A stretch of DNA of 64,000 nucleotides from Aplysia californica (taxonomy: Eukaryota; Mollusca; Gastropoda; Aplysiida; Aplysiidae): assembly GCF_000002075.1 (NCBI RefSeq), contig NW_004797534.1:297507-361506 (forward strand), written 5' to 3'. The notes beneath the pieces were generated by a model, which was not told where the DNA came from, did not search any database, and was given only the letters and a program-made list of their open reading frames with translations. Below are positions 24,301 to 34,982 of this stretch, piece by piece. Numbering within the stretch: position 1 is the first letter of the stretch; every line of letters begins with the position of its first letter. The translations under genes and the position numbers were made by a program.

Positions 24301-27300
24301 TATATGCTTTATGCTGCTGTTTGAACAAAGAGAAAATAAAATTGGTTTACTGTAGAATTAAAGACTACAGGGTGTTGGAATTCAAAGTAAGCCTATTATA
24401 TTAGATTATAATTTGTCATTTGCAAGATTGACGACTGTGAGATAGAATGCTGTCTTCTTTGGGCAAAACTTTACTGTAGAACTCTTAAAATAGGCCTATG
24501 ATAGTGAGCAGTGATGGTCTAAGAGTTCATGTCAATACCAAATTTGATATGACATAATTCCCCGATAGATAATGTTTTTTCTTGCTTGTGATTCTTTGTG
24601 TTTTTGGCTGTTCCTAAATCTATCATAATTTATAATTATTTTCTTAGTTTTTCTTAACTAGCTGATTTTCTTGCATTTCAGCAACCGTCAAACAATTATG
24701 ACGATAGTGGATTCTTCTCTGTACAAGTCATCAGTGAAGCTCTCTCTGTGTGGTCTTTAGACATGGTGCTATATAATAGTCAAAACCCTGTCGCTGTTCA
24801 AGCAAGGGAAGACCCAACGTATGTTCTACCTTGATGTGCATTAATTTGTCTTACTGTTCAGTGAAAAGAAAAATATTGTGCAACATCCGTTCCCTCTTTT
24901 TTCCATAATACCACACTCCCACTCTTCTCATGCATCCACCTATATACACACACACTCTCTCTCTCTCTCACACACACTCACACCCTGATATCTTTCACAC
25001 CCATGCTTCATTTCATTTCACTGTCTGCCCACTAAACGTTATGTATCCTAAGTTTGCTCTCTGTCACTGTATCAAAATAAATGTCATGAAGGCAGCAAGG
25101 ATGGGTGGGATGTGAAGTTGGCTTACCTGGTACAGCCTACACACATTGTATCATGTCTTTGTTATAGCTCAAATCTAGATTTTGGCTGCTATCAGTAAAC
25201 AAGTTAAAGATCCCTTGGTGGTCCTAAAATCTATAAGAGTAGGCTTGGGCAGCGCAAAATTCAAACTTCCTACCAAACTCATGATGTTGAGTCCTGCACG
25301 CTCATATGATCTTATGCAGTTGCAAGCGCCCTAAAATACTTAATTAACCCTATCCATACGTTGTGTTTTACTATCGTATCCATACGACTTGGGGAACTCT
25401 GTGCCACCATTTTCCAAAGAGGAAATTTACTCGTTAATCCGATCTATACGCTTTGCATAGCAGTCTGTCAAAATGATATTTTTGAGAAATACTGAAAGTT
25501 TCAAAGAGATCTTCCCGCTAGAAGTACAGGGTGATCCCAAAAAAAACTGTACAACTTTTTTTCTGAATATCTTGCACAAAAATTATTCTAGCATGCTGTA
25601 AATAGGAACAAATATCAAAAGGAATTTGTTTGACATAAAATCCACAAAAAAGAAACTTATTTGGAAAACGGAAATAGCTCAAACTAAAAGAAAAAAGCAC
25701 CCATAAACTCAAAGTTCACCAATTTTGTTAAAATCTTGTAAAGGAAGTCGTGAAAAGATTGATTGACTTTTTTCTTTATTTTCTCTTTGACATTTAATTT
25801 CCATCCCTGTAACGTTTAAACAATACCTAATTTCTTTCACAGCGTTAAAAAATTAACGATTTCATTCTGGAATTTGTAGAAGCAGTGCTCTACATGCCTT
25901 CCTTTGAACTCGACACATTTTTAACGCTTCGTTCGAAATTTTAATCGCGCCCACACACAATGATCTGCTTAACCAAGAGTGTTTAAAGCCACATACACTA
26001 TACCTATTCAGAATTAAGTGGCTTCTATAGACAATAGGGAGTGGGGTGCCCAATAAACAGCATTTTTTAGGCTATCGTATCCCACAGGGTGGAAAATGGG
26101 CTTTGCACTAAACCAAATGTCATCAAGGAAATGATCCCACTTTTCAAGACAATCGAGGAATCATGAACACATTGCTATTCTCTGATCCATGTCATCTCGG
26201 CCTAGCAGAGATGAAAATTGGTACAGTCGTATGTTACGACCTGCCATTAGAATGCAGACTGTTGAGGTGTAGGAGAGTCTTAGCTACAGATTGTCTATGG
26301 ATAGACGTCTCATGGGACTCGACTACTGAAATCTGCACCCTGGTGATAAGGGCTGCGCATGGTGTGGGTTCAATCTGAAGTGATCCTTTTTAAAGAAATT
26401 TTTAGTTCTGGTTCTGATTCGCTATAGATCTAAACTGATGGAACTTCTGTACTCATGACACCCAAAGGTCTTGAGGGCACGTAAACATTCTTTCCATGCC
26501 GTGCGCAGAACTAACAAAATGTCAGGGATGGTGAGTTTGTGGAGAGGTAATGTTCAATACAAAAAGCTCTCTGCTCTTTGCTAAACTTAACCATAATCTC
26601 CAGCAGGCAAACGAAATTTGACGGCTGAAGTTTGCAATACAGCACGATCGTTGCAACTTTTAGTGGTATGCCTAATGCGAACTGGTGCCTCATGCTGGAA
26701 AATAAGGACAAGGTAGAAAATGGGTTGTTTTTTAAATGCGCCATATATTATGTTCAAATCTGAAATGCAAAACTTCAGTATGGAAGAAGATATCTACAAA
26801 ACAAGTTGTACAGGCTGGGGGGTTTTTTTTGGATCTCCCTGTATTCTAAAATGTGAAGAATACAACCCCAGGGGTACAAAATGACCCCAGGGTGTACGGA
26901 TAAGGTTAACCGAAACAATCATGTTTTACAATAATCTCTTACTGAATGTCATCTTTCTCATCTAGATTTCAATATATGGCCTTTCATGTGAAAGAAAGCA
27001 TATTAGACTCAAGACCAAAGTGGCAATTACTGAGGCAGTTGAGCAGAACAATGAGATAAAGGCTCAAATATATTTAGCATATTGTTACTACTTACATGCT
27101 CAGACAGGCATAAGATTTGTGTGCCTTAATTCTACATGGCAAAACTGTATAGAAAGTTCTATATATTTTTGACAATTCACAGACCTTTTTATTTATTCTT
27201 TGTTTCACATGTGTTCTTCTACATGTAATGTTAGTCAGTTCTAGTCTTGAATAATTTATGCTATACATTCCCTACATTATATTATAAGAATTGTTACCAA

Positions 27301-30300
27301 TAAACTTTCTCTATTTATCTCCAAGTAAACTATTGTGATGTTCATATGAATGAGAAAACATTTTTTTCTTCTCATCATTTGAGCAAATAGGAGATAATCG
27401 TAGTTGTAGAATGCCTTTGTACCCTTGACTTCTTTTCCCATTCTTTTATCTATTGTGTTACCTTTTTTCCCCCTTTCAATAAACAAGTCTGATTTTCTTG
27501 TATTGATTTGTGAATTTTGATTATCCTCTGTGAAATTCCATGATCAGTTTTTAAATATTTTTCTCCTTCTCCTTATCCCCCACACTTTCTTCTTTTTTAA
27601 TTTTAAAAAATCTAGGCAGATGACAGCATTCATTTGTAACTACCATCAACATTGGTTCTGTGTTCGCAAACTGGGAGAACAATGGTTCAACCTCAACAGT
27701 TTACTGTCCGGCCCAGAGTTGATTTCAAGTACTTATCTCGCTCTTTTCCTCACACAACTGCAACAAGAAGGTGTGTGAATAGCAGTCCTGTTGGGTTTTT
27801 AAAAAGTTTTTTGTACTGATTATTCTTGTATAATCCAGTGACATTTTGTTTCATTCCGTGAGTAAAAATATAATCGTAGTGAATTTGTGCTGTGGAAGTG
27901 TTTATGGTTTGAAACTCCTGTGATTTGAACATGTCAGTTGTGTTTTTCTGACTTTGCTGCAGTTAATGCAATCTAGACTAAGTTTTTAATTTCTTATTCT
28001 TAAGTTGAGTAAGCAGTCTGATACAATGTTTGCACTGAAAAGTAGATAAATGTAGAAACTTGATTCCTGAAAGTGAAAATCTAGTCATTGTGTGATAACG
28101 TGAATAGGGAATGTTCAAGTGTACAGATGTAGATGATTGTCTTTGGCAGATGGCCATTAGAGCAAGTTCGACTGTAGCTTGTCCTGCTAGCTACCCAAAC
28201 TGATATGTCAATCTCACTTAATGTTCCATGACTATTCTAGTCCCAAGTAAATAACAATTGTTTGTAACTCGTTATATTGCATATTGCAAGCTATATTTTT
28301 TTATGACCTTTCAGATGCATCGAGCCATTTAATGTGACCAATCAGAGGTCTTTATTCAGATACTAATGATTGGACTATAAGCCCTTTTTTTGTGCTATGT
28401 TGAAATGTATCAGATGAAATGCAATTCACAGTGTCATTCTTTGTTTCACAATCTGTGATTGTGTACGTTTTAGCATTTATGCCTTTGTGCAGCTGTATCT
28501 GGAGATTCAGCTTGCAGTCATACACTTGCTTTATTTAAAGTTTTGTCCTTGTTTGTAGCTCAAATTTTTATGCATATCATTTGTTTTTGTCCCATTCCCA
28601 GTATAAAAGCCACTGAAAAAAGACAGTTGTCAGCCGTTTCTAATGAATGATAAACTTGAAAAGTTTTTTTTAATATGAGATTTGTCTTTTTTTGGGTACT
28701 TTTCATTGGTTTGATGTGTTCTCAGGTTACTCTATATTCATAATCACGGGATCACTGCCTTCATGTGAAGCTGACCAGTTACTCCGACTTATGCCTGCTG
28801 TGCAGACAGTGAAGCCGAGACTTTTGACAGAGAAAGAAGGTGGCATTGATGGAGCTGAGGGAGCAGAGGACGATGAAGACGATGCTCTCAAGGAGGCTTT
28901 GCGAGTCAGTAAAGAGATGATAGAACATGATGACTCAGCTCTACAACAAGCTCTTCAGATGAGTCTGGAAGGTAATGCGTTTTCTCCTCAGAGGTCTGAC
29001 AATGTCTGTGATGTGTCTTTCAGTTGAGAAATAGGGAAGCAAAAATATATCTGTACTGTTAATAAGATTGGTGTATTGAGTATCCAGTAGTAGGAAATTC
29101 AGTCTTCATCATTTTAAGATGTGGGCCCAATAGTTTATGTTATGCATATCAAGACATACAGATTATCATTAAGTTCCCCTTTTAATATCCAGACTAAATG
29201 TTTAATTTTTTTCAAAGTTGAAGTTCGTTAGGCTGAGAATCACTTTACAAAGATTTTCACTCACGAGGATAAGTTTTGAATACATGAATATATTATATCC
29301 GAAAGCGTTTAACTAATGATGGTTCATTCTTCACAGACGAAGATGACCATTACTTCACATCACCAGGGAGGTGGGGTATGTAGATAGAAGACTGATCAGG
29401 CAGATCTTGGCCTGGGAATGTCTGTTGCAGTGGGGACAGGGAATGTGTGGGTCTGGACTTGTCTGAGAGATGGAGCTCTCACTAGCTCTATCTTTTCTCA
29501 GTTGATGTCTCTGTTCTTTTTTACATGATACATCTCTCTTCAAATTCCACAACTCCCGTAATTTACAAGGGAGTGCCTAACAATGTGGTCTTGAGCTGTT
29601 TCTGCCACCTGGTATGAGGAATGTCACGGTGCTTTTAAGAGCTGCCGTCAGCATATCTTTGTAGCATTTTCCTGGTGAGTGAGTGTTATCCTGAAGTCAG
29701 CTGACTATTGAGTAGTCTCTTTGGGAGGTGACAGTCTTCCACATAGTGAACATGGCCAGCCCACTGAAGTTGAGAGCACAGTTGAGTAAGATGGTGTGTG
29801 GGTGGTTGGCGGGTGCTCTGGTGTGGTTTGCTCCTTCTTTCCTATGAAACATCTATCGTCCTTATCTCCCCTCCTTTTTTGTGTATATTACTCTCCTGTA
29901 ACACATCTATTCTTCGGCACTTATGTGACCTTATTGTGTTGCAAGTGCAGTAAAACTCTTACTAAAACTAAAAAACACCTATCATCCTTATCTCCCCTCC
30001 TTCTTTTTTGTGTTTGTTACTGTCTTGTAACACCTCTAATCTTCAGCAATTATTATATGACCTTATTGTGTTGCAAGTGCTGTAAGACACTTACTAAAAC
30101 TAAGATGGTGTGGATGTTCTCTATCTTGACCAGTGGGAGCTCTTCAGTCTCAAGGACTCTTGTCTTGAATCTTGACTTGGTGCCAGTTTTCACATGCATA
30201 GAGGTAAACCGACCCTAGTTTAATCACCAACGGATCTAAACTCAACCGACGACCTTTTACCAGGTTCAACCAGATATAATTCATTTTCAAAGCATTGTGT

Positions 30301-33167
30301 ACCTATAGCTGTCCCCGTTGGATTACGCGATTGTGCAGCCACATTTTTTTCGCGTAATTCTACAGCATTTGCTAATTTTGGATCCCCCACGTTTTTTTCA
30401 CGTTTTTTTTTCCTTTTTTTTTCACAAAACAATTAATTAACGCCTTGCCATGTGACTAAAAGGAAGTAAGCACCGTAATAAGTCTCATTTAAGTGAAAAG
30501 TTGGTTATTTCCCTTGTTAGAAGATCTTGGTTATGGGTTGGGATTTTTGAGCATGTTCAATTTTTCAATCCATCAAAAGTTGTTGTTCTCATGTCTGCTG
30601 ATGTTTCATGTTTGACAGGTGTCCCTGGTTTGTAGTAATGTGCCAGCATCAGAGGTCCAGATGTCCTTTTTGGTTTTTTTTACATTTTTCTTTTCTCTAT
30701 AGATCTAGATCTACAGCTGAAAGTTACAGAGATTATATTTTTTGGTTGTTTTTTTTCTTACTGTTTTTTTCTTTCTAAATACACAACAAACTACTGATAT
30801 GTTCTGTTTTCAATTTTTCTGTACATAAAACATGAAAATCAGGAAAATTCATGTTGAAAAAGAGCTAAACATGTCGCGAATGGTGTTATGGTAACTTGCA
30901 TAATTTTGCCTTTTTTTGGCATAATTTGGCCATCTAAATTTGCATAATTCTACGGGGACAGCTATAGTGACAGTGTGTTTGTTTCAGGGCAATAATTTAA
31001 AAGTGTCCAGTTCTTTTATTTTTGTACTGTGTAAAGTTTCTTCCTCTTTGGGATGGAAAGGACACATATGAAAGCAGCTTTTAAAACTGCAGTTTTTGTA
31101 ATTTTTCAGGTTATCACATGGTACCTACTTTCTCAAACATTTCTTCACCTCAAACCAACTCTGCTAACAAGGCAAAACCATCAGGGTCAGCTGACAGTGA
31201 ACCTGCCTCATGCAGTAGAGATGTTCAGCCTTCGCCAGAGGAACTACGACAGAAGCGGCTCGCTTTTCTGGAGAGACAACAAGCAGGGGGAGTCGAACCA
31301 GTCAGAGGGTCAAGTGAGGGTGAATCGACAGACAAATCTGAGAACTCATCGGCAGGCACAGAGCAAAGTGGAGAAGGTGGTTTTTATTTCACTTTTGAAA
31401 TAGATGTTGAAATTCTACCTTGTTTACCGAGTTGGGTTAATAAATGTATCCCACCTGTTGAAAATTCAGAAGGAAACTGACTGAATTTTCTTGTTCATTG
31501 ATTTCACTAGAAACATTTGAAGATCTCAGGGAAAATATGGCATTAGTCACAGGAGAAAACATTGAGGAATACTGCTTTTCTTTCAAAGATTCAAACAGAT
31601 TACACCTAATGGTGTTCTGTCTGTCTACAATTGTATATATGTGGTTAACAGAAGGCATCAGCCATTTCTGAGAATGATGGTATGGTAGATGAAATGAAAC
31701 ATGCCAAGCAATAGACCAAAATAGGTAAAAACAAGCAAAAATGTATTTTTCTTCTTGATTGCACCACACTTAAAGTCTGGTTTCTATCATATACTGGGCC
31801 GTCCTGCTCAGTTCCTCTGTTGGGCCATATGGCTTCTCCTGTAGTGTTAATGGGGTTGGTCACGTTCATGTCTCAGGGTTCTGTGTGTCCTGTACTGCAT
31901 GTTTCAGTTTGATATGCTTCTCCATACCTGTATTTTGGTGACTGTACTAGTTTAACTGATTCCGTCCATTCAGCCGCTGACAGTGGCTCTGAGTTTTTCC
32001 GCTGCCTCCATTCGACCGTTGTGAGCGGCTCAACGAAATCTGAGCGAAATCCGAAAAAAATGTGCACTTTTTAACATAGTTTCTACTTTTTAAGTTGTCG
32101 AAAGGAAGTAGAACTTGTAAACAGGCCTGACCTCAATCTCTGAGCGCCAATATGGATAGAAACTCCGCGAAATTCTTGCAAAAATAGTTGTTTTGTTGTT
32201 GCTATATAGGTTTGATCTAAGGGTAAATAACACGGCGCCTGATATAATAAAAAAAAGCCCTTCAAAGAAAGATATTCAACTAAATTTGTGAAATTCTTGC
32301 ATAAATGTGTGCTAGGGTGATATCGCTACAATTTTGTGTTGATTCCTCTGGATTATAAGGACTTGTAGAGCTGAGAAAATGCGGTGAGTCGAAATTTTCG
32401 AAGAGGTGTTGCACAATTCTTTTTTCTCCTTCGTTTTTGTCTGAGGGAAAATACAATACAAACAGTTTGTAGGTCATTGTTATTGATATAAGCAGATCCC
32501 TCTATTGATTCCAATCGGTTTTGGTATATGACAATACATATTAGAGTAACTTAAAGCTTCACAGTAATGCATTAAATAGATGCACTACAGGTCTAAAACT
32601 GAACAGGGAAAAATAATTCTGTCCAGAGCCTGAAAAAATCATGGATGGAATCAGTTAAAACATCTGTACATGTGTTGTCTGAGTCTGGTGTGTTGTGTTC
32701 TTTTCTTAGTCAAGATAATCACTTGTTCTTGGCAGCACCGCTCGTGGTAGTTATCTGGTATCTGTGATGCTTTAATTAAATAGAATTTTTATGAGACCTT
32801 TGGTTCCTGGATAGTTAATGCGTTTGTCATTTTTAAATGTTACAGTAATTTACTGACTAGACAGATAACTGTGCAAAAAAAAAAAAGTTGAAATTTTGAA
32901 ATGAGGAGAAAAATATGGAAAGGTTGGATCAAATTTTTCTATCATGTGTATGAACTGAGATTTTGTTAGACAATATTTATTATATAATGTAGCACTTTAT
33001 TACTCCAGCATTTGTGGACTTCTACTTCTACTGTGACGTACCTGATAAATATTGTAGGATTTTATAAAAATCTTGTATTTATATATTTCTCTTTTTCTTC
33101 GTCCCTAGAGCTGTCTGAGGAGGAGCTTCTTCAACGAGCAATTGCAATGTCTATGGAGCAAAGCTGA
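18772..33167 (+). CDS. ATXN3: Ataxin-3 (Josephin-domain deubiquitinase), seven coding exons, complete
   Basis: Coding exons are 18772-18795, 24043-24207, 24682-24818, 27616-27770, 28726-28971, 31110-31376 and 33109-33167 (TGA 33165-33167). They give 350 aa, near the family's usual 350-360. Exon 1 encodes MESIFHEK, the ataxin-3 N-terminus. The Josephin cysteine-protease domain spans about 1-180, with Gln9, Cys14 (SLCAQHCLN), His121 (HQHWF) and Asn136 (WFNLNS) at the expected catalytic places. Two ubiquitin-interacting motifs follow at about 209-226 and 228-243, and a third at 333-350 ends the protein. The family edits Lys48/Lys63 polyubiquitin chains in nucleus and cytosol, acting with p97/VCP. 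The polyglutamine site is only ERQQAGG, so there is no expandable tract. Introns are GT-AG except intron 2, whose donor is GC. An extra 39-base in-frame exon is possible at 29337-29375. Large introns 1 and 3 are filled with transposons. Confidence 0.95.
18796..21181. other. ATXN3 intron 1, 5' part: short inverted-repeat clutter
   Basis: This stretch holds several inverted pairs. A hairpin TTCTCACCC-G-GGGTGAGAA lies near 19093. TGGCTATTCTCACC near 19130 mirrors GGGTGAGAATAGCCA near 19557. CACAGAATTCTAC near 19205 mirrors GTAGAATTCTGTG near 19237. GATTAATCGAAGGCTTG near 19757 mirrors CAAGCCTTCGATTAATC near 20772. A B-box-like AGTTCGATTCC near 20139 suggests a tRNA-like SINE piece. No element could be delimited with a clean target duplication. 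Confidence 0.45.
21182..21697 (+). mobile_element. MULE-type MITE, family N3, right-truncated copy
   Basis: The sequence from CGAAGTGTATACAGAC onward matches the element at 59511-60226 through its left inverted repeat, GT/GA tracts, the ATGCCCCAGTTGGCAGGAGG core and the TCTAGA-rich part. It stops at ..GGTCTACCC, where the copy at 59511 continues into its right inverted repeat. LINE sequence begins about 10 bases later. Confidence 0.7.
21285..21336 (+). repeat. (GT)n(GA)n(G)18 simple repeat inside the N3 element
   Basis: GT units, then GA units, then 18 G. The same GT-GA order, without the long G run, is at 59619-59671 in the other copy. Confidence 0.9.
21708..24002 (-). mobile_element. Non-LTR retrotransposon (LINE, RTE-like), 5' part, broken
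   Basis: Read on the minus strand, the 5' region begins near 24000. An apurinic-type endonuclease follows: ATWNVRTMYQKGKLDN near 23500, then IVMGDFNVKVG, an RRYTWKSPGDRSRNQIDF motif and ADCDSDHVPV near 22800-23110. Next comes a linker with KMKQGKATGPDNIPVE (22194-22250) and the start of a reverse transcriptase (QFGFVPDKGTRNAIH near 21950). The coding is split over several frames, so the copy is dead. It ends inside the reverse transcriptase near 21710, before the catalytic YADD region, and has no 3' end. Similar endonuclease-RT proteins are often labelled craniofacial development protein 2-like. The clade call is inference. Confidence 0.8.
24043..24207 (+). CDS. ATXN3: ATXN3 coding exon 2 with a GC splice donor
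   Basis: This exon encodes QEGSLCAQHC..EYQRFIE, with catalytic Gln9 and Cys14. The next exon must start at QPSNN, as in other ataxin-3 proteins. The only fitting donor is GAG followed by GCAAGC at 24208, a GC-AG intron. The acceptor at 24041-24042 lies about 40 bases from the 5' end of the upstream LINE. Confidence 0.9.
25198..25343 (+). repeat. SINE-A 3' domain, solo fragment
   Basis: The fragment matches SINE-A from GTTAAAGATCCCTTGGTGG to the tail CTTATGCAGTTGCAAGCGCC. Head and body are missing. The TTAA MITE at 25344 begins right at its A-rich end. Confidence 0.8.
25344..26909. mobile_element. TTAA-flanked piggyBac-type MITE (family B), copy 1, split by a mariner
   Basis: TTAA then CCCTATCCATACG on the left and GTGTACGGATAAGG then TTAA on the right. 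Without the inserted element the copy is about 240 bases. It matches copy 2 (36129-39394) along its length, including GGGGAACTCTGTGCCACCA and CAAAGAGATCTTC. No coding capacity. Confidence 0.85.
25527..26841 (-). mobile_element. mariner-like DNA transposon (1.3 kb), decayed, inside MITE-B copy 1
   Basis: Inverted ends start CAGGGTGATCCCAAAAAAAA on the left and CAGGGAGATCCAAAAAAAAC on the right strand, with CTGTACAACTT shared further in. The target TA is duplicated (25525-25526 and 26842-26843). MITE-B copy 2 has the uninterrupted site AGAAGTATTCTAAAATG. On the minus strand a start near 26590 gives MVKFSKEQRAFCIEHYLSTN, the first helix of an IS630/mariner-type transposase. Many stops follow, so it is a non-functional copy. 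Confidence 0.85.
26910..27615. other. Repeat X copy 1 and ATXN3 intron 3 remainder
   Basis: From about 26932, AATAATCTCTTACTGAATGTCATC and the following ~150 bases resemble 40049 onward. This is an unnamed dispersed repeat. The rest up to the exon 4 acceptor at 27615 shows nothing recognisable. Confidence 0.4.
27771..28725. other. ATXN3 intron 4
   Basis: AT-rich intron. A pogo-like right-end remnant (TTCGACTG-TA near 28167-28176) is the only familiar item. Confidence 0.5.
29337..29375 (+). CDS. Candidate alternative ATXN3 micro-exon (39 nt)
   Basis: A good acceptor (TTCTTCACAG) and a donor (GGG then GTATGT) bound 39 bases in phase 1-1. They would add DEDDHYFTSPGRWG after the second ubiquitin-interacting motif without changing the frame. 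The acidic, short peptide fits the flexible linker there. Splice-site strength and phase are visible. Use of the exon is inference. Confidence 0.4.
29799..30100 (+). mobile_element. SINE-B, dimeric copy with 12-bp target duplication
   Basis: The unit runs from TGGGTGGTTGGCGGGTGCTC through TTTGCTCCTTCTTTCCTAT and a CTCC-rich part. It ends in the tail TGACCTTATTGTGTTGCAAG..TAAAACTCTTACTAAAA. The 3' two-thirds are repeated from about 29973. The whole is bounded by identical TAAGATGGTGTG at 29787-29798 and 30101-30112, so the dimer appears to have inserted as one retroposed unit in ATXN3 intron 5. Confidence 0.8.
30113..33108. other. ATXN3 introns 5 (end) and 6, no repeat identified
   Basis: Exon 6 (31110-31376) interrupts this stretch. 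Intron sequence is AT-rich. No transposon termini or RNA genes were recognised. Confidence 0.5.
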
Positions 33168-33840
33168 TAGACCGACATCACAGGAACATTCTTGTTTACT
33201 TTCTGAAACTGTGATAGAAGTCAGAACTCATCCAACACTTGTCTTTGATGACAAATATGACGATGGCTACGCACAGAAAGTGCTGGAAAGGATGTCAAGG
33301 AAAAGCCTTGCTTCTCACCTTCCAAGGATAACGGGCCTCCTTCTCTCTTACAAATGCAAACACTTTGTATCTTTTTTTGGTTCTGTTTTGGATCCCTTTT
33401 CTGTTTGTTTTTTTTTCATTTGTCAGGAAAGACATCAGAGGAACTGTGTCTCTTGGCTGTGAAAGCAATGCCATTATTTTTTTATTTATAGAAAATATAA
33501 ATAATTGATAGCTGTTTCCCTGTGTTTGAAAACATACCCACAAAAGGCTTGTGGGACGGTGGGACTCGACTGTTGAAGAATTAAATGAGAGTCCAGTTCT
33601 CAGGATTGGGGGGGGGGGGGTTGGTATATTTTTGGCGTTTAAGTAGAAAGCCTTTAAAAATACTTTCAAAATTGTCAAAGATCATTTTTTACACAAAATA
33701 TGTAAAATACCAGCTCAAAAAAGGTAGCAAGTAAAAGATCAGTTCATTTCCTATTAGAATAAAGTAATTAGTGTGGAATTATTTTTGCATCGATCCTTCC
33801 GTTAGACTCGGAAAGCATGTGACCCCCCGCGCGGGGTACA
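33168..33840. other. Probable ATXN3 3' UTR
   Basis: Sequence after the stop codon. AATAAA at 33758-33763, about 590 bases downstream, is a candidate polyadenylation signal. Confidence 0.45.
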
Positions 33841-33843
33841 CTA

Positions 33844-34020
33844 TTAGACCTGCATGTGAGCCTCAACCAGATTGTCTGAAAATTTTGCGCACCCCCCCCC
33901 CCAAAGAGCTTTTGTGGGTGTCTTAAGGAAGGACTTCCGAGTAACGAGCGACCACCCCAACAAACACAACAAAGAAAAGACCTAACCCTACCCCTACCCC
34001 TACCCCTAGGCCTACCCCAA
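33844..34020 (+). repeat. Dispersed repeat with telomere-like (ACCCCT)n tract, copy 1
   Basis: TTAGACCTGCATGTGAGCC leads to a poly-C run, GAGCGACCACCCCAACAAAC, then CCTAACCCTA and several CCCCTA units. The same order recurs at 47023-47250, and inverted at 54521-54614. Confidence 0.75.
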
Positions 34021-34697
34021 AAAAGAACCTGCAACGAGCCTCATGTGAAAAGGCCAGCAAAAGTCCAAAATGAAAAACATTTTTAAAATTAAATAACCAC
34101 ACTCCAAAACAAACAAGGCTTACAAGGAGCATAATGGCCTACATCTACATATTGCTAGATCTATAATAATAGGGTTTGATACAATAACACAATAGATTCT
34201 AGAATTGGAATATGAATCCTCCATATAGATCTAGTAAACTAAATAGATCTAGATCTTGTAGAACAAGTGAATAGGATCTAGGAATAGGCCATGAACTAGA
34301 AATCCGCACCCGATTCCGAACAGAGGGGCTCAGCTGAGTCTAGACTAAGACTTGGTCTAGATTCTAAATAAATAAATAATTCACGCACCTGATGAAATGC
34401 CTTTTACCAACATTAATATTACAGCACAGCCTATGATAGGGTTTGACAAAATAGAATTGGAATATGAATCCTCCATTGAGATCTATAATGATCTAGAGTA
34501 TATAAATCTAGATCTAGATCTAGATTCTATTAAATAAATCTAAGTGAGTCGGACTGGAATGAATCCACACGATCTGAACAATTGAATTTGTCAACAAAAC
34601 TAAATTCAAAATGGCCGCTCGAGCACGAAACTGAAAGTAGATAATTTAGGTCGTCGTCCTTTTTTGTATTCGCATTTCTACTCAGGTTCCGACAATT

Positions 34698-34982
34698 ATG
34701 TCGGAAACGCCAACGTCGGCCGTCGGCACGAAAACAAAAGTGCCGACAAAGCCGACGGGAGAAAAAGGGGATGCTGGCAGTCGGCCAGGCCTCGCACTTC
34801 GCACATTGACTGATACAGGTGGGCCTAGCGATAGCATCGGCCGCCTCGCAGGTCGCGTCGCGATTGTCGGATTTCAGACGATTGTCGGCAAACATGCAGG
34901 TCTAAGTATAGAGCCAACTGGCTCGCCGCGGGGGCCGGTGCGGCGCCGGCCAGGTCAACACTCTGTGTCTTTGTCGAAATAA
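34698..34982 (+). CDS. Uncharacterised 94-aa frame in a CpG-rich stretch
   Basis: The frame opens with MSETPTSAVGTKTKVPTKPT and ends HSVSLSK before TAA. The DNA is clearly richer in CG and CpG than its AT-rich surroundings, with repeated GTCGGC words. It could be a first coding exon or unspliced small gene with a CpG-rich promoter, since GT dinucleotides near 34820 and 34900 could serve as donors. It could also be a chance frame, because the minus strand is open over much of it too. I recognise no domain: it is Thr/Pro/Gly-rich, basic and lacks hydrophobic segments. Confidence 0.25.
   Translation: MSETPTSAVGTKTKVPTKPTGEKGDAGSRPGLALRTLTDTGGPSDSIGRLAGRVAIVGFQTIVGKHAGLSIEPTGSPRGPVRRRPGQHSVSLSK

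Noticed and set aside
33983-34020. Chromosome end or telomere
   Set aside because: The CCCCTA tract is short, internal and part of a repeat with constant flanks.
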